Source: Ardenticatenaceae bacterium
Lineage (GTDB): Bacteria; Chloroflexota; Anaerolineae; Promineifilales; Promineifilaceae
Length of the DNA: 64,000 nt
Assembly (NCBI GenBank): GCA_020634375.1
Contig: JACKBX010000007.1
Location: 186,001-250,000, forward strand
Reading direction: 5' to 3'
Part shown: in pieces, positions 59,914 to 64,000 of the stretch
Position numbering within the stretch: the first letter of the stretch is position 1
Layout of the letters: each line of letters starts with the position of its first letter
Notes under the pieces: model-generated
The model's input: the letters and a program-made list of their open reading frames with translations, nothing else
The model's database searches: none
What the model was told of the DNA's origin: nothing
Program-made: the position numbers and the translations under genes

Positions 59914-60987
59914 ATGAAAATACTCGTTTACGGCGCAGGTGCAGTAGGGGGCTATCTCGCAGCGCGGCTGTCCCAACAAGGGCACGATACGGCCGTTATT
60001 GTACGTGACGTGGCAGCCTCCATAATCAAAGAACACGGGCTTTCTGTCACCGAAAACGGCCGTACCAACCGCACCCAGCCCACCGCCTACACCTCCATCG
60101 CCGAAGCCTTCAAGCTAACCAAAGACGGCGTCAACTATGATTTGATCATCATGGCAATGAAAGCCTACGACGTTGCTGCGGCCATTGATCCCCTGGTTGC
60201 CTTCTGTACCCAGCCCCCACCCATCATCGCCGTACAAAATGGAATTGGCGCCGAAGCCCCGCTGATCCAGCAATATGGCGCAGAGCGCGTCATTGCCGCT
60301 TCCGTCACCACCCCCATCAGCCGCGAAAGCACCAACAGCCTCGTCATCGAACACAGCGATCGCGGCCTGGCGCTGGCCCCAATCAAAAAAGGGCAAGACA
60401 TCAACCAATGGGTTTCCCTCTTCCAAGACGCGGGCATCACCACCCTCAACATGCCAGATTACCAGGCCATGAAATGGTCGAAGGCCTTGCTCAACATGGT
60501 CGGCAACGCCACCTCCGCCATCCTCAACCGCTCGCCAGATGCCATCTACAAAATCGCACCTCTATTTGATTTGGAAATCCGCATGTTGAAAGAAACCCTG
60601 GCCGTGATGAAAAAGTTAAAGCTCAAAGTGGTTGACTTACCTGGCGCATCCACCTCGCGGCTAGTTTTTGGTGTGCGGCACAGTCCCGTTCTGCTGCTCA
60701 AGCCCATCCTCACCCAAATTGTATCCAAAGGGCGCGGCGAGAAAATGCCATCGTTTCACATTGATTTGTCGTCAAACAAAGGGCAGAGCGAAGTCATATA
60801 CCACAATGGCGCTGTAGCTAAAGCCGGGCAAAAAGTAGGCGTGCCCACACCGGTTAACCTGACACTAACGGCCGTACTACTCAAACTAGTACGCCAAGAG
60901 GTAGACTGGCGCGACTATGACGGCAACGCCAAGCGCCTGCTGCAAGACGTGCGCCGCACAGAGAAAGAAACAGTCAGTAAACAGTAA
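59914..60987 (+). CDS. panE: 2-dehydropantoate 2-reductase family protein
   Basis: Protein of 357 residues. N-terminal Rossmann domain MKILVYGAGAVGGYLAARLS, IIAVQNGIGAEAPL, and a helical C-terminal domain with MKWSKALLNMVGNATSAIL, which carries the catalytic Lys of ketopantoate reductase. It would reduce ketopantoate to pantoate for coenzyme A. The last residues TVSKQ and the stop codon come from the CAGTAAACAGTAA hairpin that follows, so the C-terminus was extended or trimmed by a repeat. Confidence 0.82.
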   Translation: MKILVYGAGAVGGYLAARLSQQGHDTAVIVRDVAASIIKEHGLSVTENGRTNRTQPTAYTSIAEAFKLTKDGVNYDLIIMAMKAYDVAAAIDPLVAFCTQPPPIIAVQNGIGAEAPLIQQYGAERVIAASVTTPISRESTNSLVIEHSDRGLALAPIKKGQDINQWVSLFQDAGITTLNMPDYQAMKWSKALLNMVGNATSAILNRSPDAIYKIAPLFDLEIRMLKETLAVMKKLKLKVVDLPGASTSRLVFGVRHSPVLLLKPILTQIVSKGRGEKMPSFHIDLSSNKGQSEVIYHNGAVAKAGQKVGVPTPVNLTLTAVLLKLVRQEVDWRDYDGNAKRLLQDVRRTEKETVSKQ

Positions 60988-61037
60988 TCAGTGACCGGTT
61001 ACTGTTTACTGATTACCGGTTACTGAACACTGATCAC
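60971..61037. repeat. Repeat hairpin CAGTAAACAGTAA containing the panE stop
   Basis: CAGTAAACAGTAA (60975-60987) pairs perfectly with TTACTGTTTACTG (60999-61011). The panE stop codon TAA (60985-60987) ends the left arm. Further GGTTACTGAACACTGATCAC words follow towards the convergent gene. Confidence 0.88.
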
Positions 61038-61825
61038 TTTCCTTTCCACTGCGGCGGCCGTTTCATCATAAAAGCCTGCGCCCCCTCCATAAAATCCTCG
61101 CTGCTGAACAACTGGCTTTGCGCCCAACCTTCCAGCATCAAACCGCGATCGACGTCCGCCAATCCATCAATCACCCGCTTAGCCATGCCTACGGCCAGCG
61201 GCGCAGCCTGGCTAATTTCTTCCACCAATTTTGCCGCCTTCGTCTCCAATTCCTCTGCCGAAACCACATAATTGAGCAGTCCCCACTGCTCTGCCTGAGC
61301 AGCGTCAATATGCCGCCCGGTAAAAATCAGCTCTTTGGCGCGGGCAACGCCAGCCAATCGCGCCAGGCGCGTGGTGCCGCCCACATCAGGGATGATGCCC
61401 AGCAGCGTTTCCGGCAAGCCCAGCTTTGTGCCTGCGGCGGCAATGCGCATGTCGCAGGCCAGCGCCAACTCCATAGATAAGCCCAGGCAGTAGCCATGCA
61501 GCAAAGCAATAGTGGGCACTTCCAGCCGTTCCAGCCGCGTAAGGATGCCCTGAAACTCGTCGGTGATGGCCCGCATCCGTGTTTGCCAGTGCGGGCCGTA
61601 GGTCTGTGCCAACCCCAACAATGCGCTGACGTCGATCCCGGCGGAAAAGACTTTGCCCTCGCCGCGAATGAGGACGGCACGTAAGCCAGGCGTACGGTTG
61701 GCGGTGGCAACGGCCGTATCAAATGCCCGAAACATCTCCATATTGATCGCGTTGCGCTTCTCTGGGCGGTTCAGCACAATTTCAAACACAGTGTCATGCT
61801 GGTGGGTGAGAATAAGGTCACTCAT
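61034..61825 (-). CDS. Enoyl-CoA hydratase/isomerase family protein
   Basis: Protein of 263 residues of the crotonase family. LNRPEKRNAINMEMF, GKVFSAGIDVSALL, GYCLGLSMELALACDMRIAA and ETLLGIIPDVGGTTRLARL are present; the Glu of the PETLLG loop and the oxyanion Gly region are kept, though the usual GGGxEL is GLSMEL. The reaction could be hydration or isomerisation of an acyl-CoA. ATG 61825 follows AAAGGAGTTCAC. It may act with the IcmF or HAD-like proteins in acyl-CoA metabolism, but they are not neighbours. Confidence 0.87.
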   Translation of the reverse strand: MSDLILTHQHDTVFEIVLNRPEKRNAINMEMFRAFDTAVATANRTPGLRAVLIRGEGKVFSAGIDVSALLGLAQTYGPHWQTRMRAITDEFQGILTRLERLEVPTIALLHGYCLGLSMELALACDMRIAAAGTKLGLPETLLGIIPDVGGTTRLARLAGVARAKELIFTGRHIDAAQAEQWGLLNYVVSAEELETKAAKLVEEISQAAPLAVGMAKRVIDGLADVDRGLMLEGWAQSQLFSSEDFMEGAQAFMMKRPPQWKGK

Positions 61826-61839
61826 GTGAACTCCTTTGG

Positions 61840-61872
61840 GGGTGTCAGGTGGTTGGGTGTCGGGTGTCACGT
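61840..61872. repeat. Short repeat GGGTGTC
   Basis: GGGTGTC recurs in GGTGTCAGGTGGTTGGGTGT and CGGGTGTCAC between the enoyl-CoA hydratase and hydrolase genes. Weak member of the class. Confidence 0.55.
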
Positions 61873-61890
61873 TACCTGGCACTTGACAAC

Positions 61891-62715
61891 TTAAATATGA
61901 GATAGGTAATTGTGAATGATGGCCGCGAGGTGGGACGGCCGTTCCATAGGAACCATATGCCCTGCCTCTTCAATTTGTACAAAGGTCGCGGCAGGCTGTT
62001 TTTGCTGCCACAACTGCCACGGTTCCGGGTAAATCGTATCCGATTCAGCAGCGCGGATACCCAACGTGGGATGTGTAACGTGCGAGATGTCATCCCACAC
62101 AGTCAACGGCGGGTGGCTGTAAATTTGCGCCTCCCATTCGCGGGGAAAGGCCAGCGTAAATTCAGCCCCATTTTCCCGCGCCGCATGATGAACATAATCC
62201 TGCAACGCCTCATCGCTCCAGCGTTTGAAAACCGTCTTGCGACGGAACCGGTCAAAAGCGGCCTGACGGCTGGGCCAATGGTTACGCCGTCGTTGGGCGC
62301 TTTGCACCAGAGGCAGCAGGGCAGTTATGTCGGGATTGGCGGCGGTCATTTGCAAGATGTGCGGCGGCAAAAATACCGGTTCAACCAACACCAGGACGCG
62401 GAAGAGGTCGGGGCGTTGCAGTGCGGCCAGCATTGTTGCCACGCCGCCCATGGAATGCCCCACGCCAATTACATTTTGCAGTCCTTGTTGGTCCAAAAAA
62501 TGGATCAGGTCGTCAGCAAAGAGCTGCCAGTTGGTCATTTCGGTGGGATCGCTGTGGGGCCATAACGGCCGTTGCTGCATCGCCAGCACGCGGTAATGAG
62601 GCAGCAGTTCATTGATAAACGAGCGGTAGCTGCCCGGCGGGTAGGCGTTGGCATGGGCAAAATGGAGCAGCGGACCATCTCCGCCAAAATCAAGAAATGG
62701 GATCAGATCAGGCAA
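61891..62715 (-). CDS. Alpha/beta hydrolase
   Basis: Protein of about 274 residues. Oxyanion region FAHANAYPPGSYR, nucleophile elbow GVGHSMGGVATML, acid near GIRAAESDTIYPE, and catalytic His in EEAGHMVPMERP. TTG 62715 is chosen as start since AAGGAG lies six bases upstream; a TTG at 62730 would place that site inside the gene. Substrate unknown. It lies 65 bases before the enoyl-CoA hydratase gene on the same strand and may be co-transcribed. Confidence 0.82.
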   Translation of the reverse strand: MPDLIPFLDFGGDGPLLHFAHANAYPPGSYRSFINELLPHYRVLAMQQRPLWPHSDPTEMTNWQLFADDLIHFLDQQGLQNVIGVGHSMGGVATMLAALQRPDLFRVLVLVEPVFLPPHILQMTAANPDITALLPLVQSAQRRRNHWPSRQAAFDRFRRKTVFKRWSDEALQDYVHHAARENGAEFTLAFPREWEAQIYSHPPLTVWDDISHVTHPTLGIRAAESDTIYPEPWQLWQQKQPAATFVQIEEAGHMVPMERPSHLAAIIHNYLSHI

Positions 62716-62828
62716 ATTAATCTCCTTCAACTTGAGTTCAGAACTGCAAATTGGATAACACCTTCAAATTGACGTGGCTGCATGACCATCGTCAAAGATG
62801 GTACAAACAAATGTAGTAATCAGCAATA

Positions 62829-63734
62829 TCACGTACGGTACACTTTTTGCGACCACTCGTCTAATTCAACGGCCGTTAAAAATCCATCTGCTGCCCCGCT
62901 CTCCCCAATCTTATACGAGGCAAACACCATCGCTTGCCGCAGGGCATCGTAGGGATCGCCGCTTTGGGCATACAGGTGATTAAACGCCGAAAAGAGCGCG
63001 TCCCCAGCCCCAATGGTGTTAACAACAGAGCGGGTGGTAACGGCCGTAACCCGCCCCACAAACCCATCCCCCAGCACCGCCAACAAAGCGCCCTCGCCGC
63101 CCAAACCAATGACGACAATCGGCGTGCCGTAGCGAGCTTGCACGCACCCTGCCCACTCCTCCGGGCTGCACGGCAACTGCTCGTCGCTCATAAACAAGAT
63201 GTCGGCGGCGGCCATAAAATCGCTGTTGTACGGGTCATCCAAATCGCTGATGGTATGCACATCCGTCGCCACGCGCTTGCCCGCCTGACGCGCCTGCTGC
63301 AAAAACGGCCGATTCCAATTCACATTGCACAGCACAGCCAGGTCGCAGTCGGCTAAAGCGGTAGCAAAATGGTCGGAGGGGAACGGCCGTTCCTGCGCAT
63401 CCTTCAAATCCACATGAATTTGACGCCGCCCTGTGCCATCGTACAAAATCACCGACTGCGGCGTTTCCGCCAGCAGTGGCAGCACATCCACCGCCGCAAC
63501 ACCTTGCGCTTGCAGCGTTTGCGGCACCACGTTGCCTAACAAATCTGTGCCAATGAGTGAGAGCAAGCGCACGTCATTGCCCAACGTAGTCAGTGCCCTG
63601 GCGATGTTGTAGCCCACGCCGGACACCGTACTGTGCACGCCCCAAAACGGGTAATGCACCGGCGCATACGCCAGCGGAAATTGCTCCACGCGCAGCGTGG
63701 TTTCAATATTAATCAATCCAGAAACTAGAATCAT
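62829..63734 (-). CDS. PfkB-family sugar or nucleoside kinase
   Basis: Protein of 301 residues of the ribokinase/PfkB family. It has the N-terminal glycine-rich segment STVSGVGYNIARALTTLG and the C-terminal signature NTIGAGDALFSAF, with the catalytic Asp. DVHTISDLDDPYN and SDEQLPCSPEEW lie between. It phosphorylates a sugar, sugar phosphate or nucleoside; which one cannot be told. ATG 63734 follows AAGGAGTATTGACAG. Confidence 0.87.
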   Translation of the reverse strand: MILVSGLINIETTLRVEQFPLAYAPVHYPFWGVHSTVSGVGYNIARALTTLGNDVRLLSLIGTDLLGNVVPQTLQAQGVAAVDVLPLLAETPQSVILYDGTGRRQIHVDLKDAQERPFPSDHFATALADCDLAVLCNVNWNRPFLQQARQAGKRVATDVHTISDLDDPYNSDFMAAADILFMSDEQLPCSPEEWAGCVQARYGTPIVVIGLGGEGALLAVLGDGFVGRVTAVTTRSVVNTIGAGDALFSAFNHLYAQSGDPYDALRQAMVFASYKIGESGAADGFLTAVELDEWSQKVYRT

Positions 63735-63753
63735 CTGTCAATACTCCTTGTAG

Positions 63754-64000
63754 CCGTTCAGCATTTCAGCCGGTCAGCCGCAGCAAATTGCCCTGGCCGA
63801 TGGCACGGACATCTTCATCCCTGCCGGGACCATGCCGGTGACGGGGCAGGTGACACTACACATCACGCCCATTGCCACCTTCCCGCACCAGCACCATGCG
63901 CGGCTGTATAAGTATGGCTACGCCTTCGTCGCTACCGATGAAACGGGGACGCCCATTACCAGCAGCTTCAACCAAAATGTGACGATTCGCTTCAGTTATG
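63754..64000 (+). pseudogene. Start-less fragment of an exported-protein-like gene
   Basis: Following a TAG at 63751, an open frame runs to the window end and reads IALADGTDIFIPAGTMPVTG, then QVTLHITPIATFPHQHHARL and KYGYAFVATDETGTPITSSF. The regular beta-strand pattern looks like a surface Ig/CARDB-like protein. No ATG, GTG or TTG lies before the coding signal starts; the first ATG is at 63832, inside the domain. So it is probably the 3' part of a gene that has lost its start, or a gene with a frameshift. The right end continues beyond the window. Confidence 0.5.

Larger units (their letters stand above)
164..63390. repeat. Highly iterated palindrome ACGGCCGT, 128 copies
   Basis: Exact copies counted by eye begin at 164 792 981 1225 1367 3605 3666 4019 4611 5825 6080 6404 7213 7401 7959 8199 8996 9918 11168 11269 11920 11985 12868 13008 13213 13481 13593 14045 14114 14153 14672 15147 15724 15820 16692 16809 17105 17780 18094 18580 18696 18756 19841 19959 20770 21472 22004 22299 22817 23131 23388 24182 24703 25186 25216 25720 25741 26401 27193 27460 28060 28898 30059 30399 30530 31456 32138 32324 33173 33851 34147 34244 34747 35799 35865 36194 36361 37310 37982 38459 38662 39035 39934 41570 42314 42356 42414 42827 43263 43790 44073 44730 44928 45018 46464 46625 47732 47917 48979 52402 52463 52490 52574 52754 53984 54235 54424 56221 56563 56779 56977 57532 58118 58522 59122 59468 59666 59791 59819 59989 60056 60868 61710 61935 62565 62869 63040 63383. 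The preferred flank is A before and T after. Near-misses such as ACGGCCGC also occur. Long gaps without it are 1375-3604 and 48987-52401. Confidence 0.93.

Overview
This 64 kb window (about 55% G+C by eye) comes from a bacterium that is most likely a member of the Chloroflexota, perhaps a filamentous Anaerolineae/Ardenticatenia-type organism. The taxonomy is an inference. It rests on coenzyme F420 genes (cofD and two LLM-type oxidoreductases), a fused B12 mutase (IcmF), glycine-rich RRM proteins, a RarA fusion protein otherwise best known from cyanobacteria, effector-associated (death-like) domains, and small DUF4013/DUF4870/DUF1232 membrane proteins. There is no rRNA, tRNA, CRISPR array, insertion sequence or prophage that I can recognise.

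Layout. 1-4.2 kb: two FemAB-like genes, an isocitrate/isopropylmalate dehydrogenase-family gene and a divergent metallophosphoesterase. 4.3-8.9 kb: a Flp-type pilin, a D-cysteine desulfhydrase-like PLP enzyme, an apparently inactive 3-hydroxyacyl-CoA dehydrogenase homologue, a zinc-ribbon protein, a SelW/Rdx-family gene whose redox motif is CxxU encoded by an in-frame TGA, a hydrolase and an LLM oxidoreductase. 9-15 kb: a 21-bp tandem array, icmF, a hicBA toxin-antitoxin pair and an XRE/MmyB-like regulator. 15-20.7 kb: transporter, VTT membrane protein, phospholipase D-like protein, and a cytochrome c / cytochrome b / Rieske operon. 20.8-25.7 kb: an MNT/HEPN toxin-antitoxin pair, an RNA methyltransferase with a DEAD-box helicase, and twin RRM proteins. 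25.9-38 kb: MurJ, FHA protein, secreted glycosidase-like protein, a membrane protein with two death-like domains, an F420 operon (M20 hydrolase, cofD, LLM enzyme) and the RarA fusion. 38-50.8 kb: lipoprotein, histidine kinase, endonuclease III, an orphan DNA adenine methylase, a secreted clostripain-like protease and a Ser/Thr kinase-TPR-winged-helix protein. 51-64 kb: SMP-30 protein, LysM lipoprotein, threonine synthase, an ECF sigma / anti-sigma / membrane-protein operon, a 42-bp tandem array before fmt, 2-dehydropantoate reductase, enoyl-CoA hydratase, hydrolase, PfkB kinase and a start-less gene fragment.

The most unusual property is spread over the whole window. The octamer palindrome ACGGCCGT occurs 128 times by hand count, about once per 500 bp, where base composition predicts one or two. 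It lies in genes in all three frames (TAV, NGR and RP peptides) and between genes, and in two places a pair of copies forms the arms of an intrinsic-terminator-like hairpin. This resembles the HIP1 octamer of cyanobacteria but with a different sequence. The intergenic gaps also carry many short repeats of about 7 bp, often arranged as hairpins, like the STRR elements of filamentous cyanobacteria. They abut or supply stop codons and in one gene (rarA fusion) they are translated in frame. Three further arrays with periods of 21, 22 and 42 bp are present.
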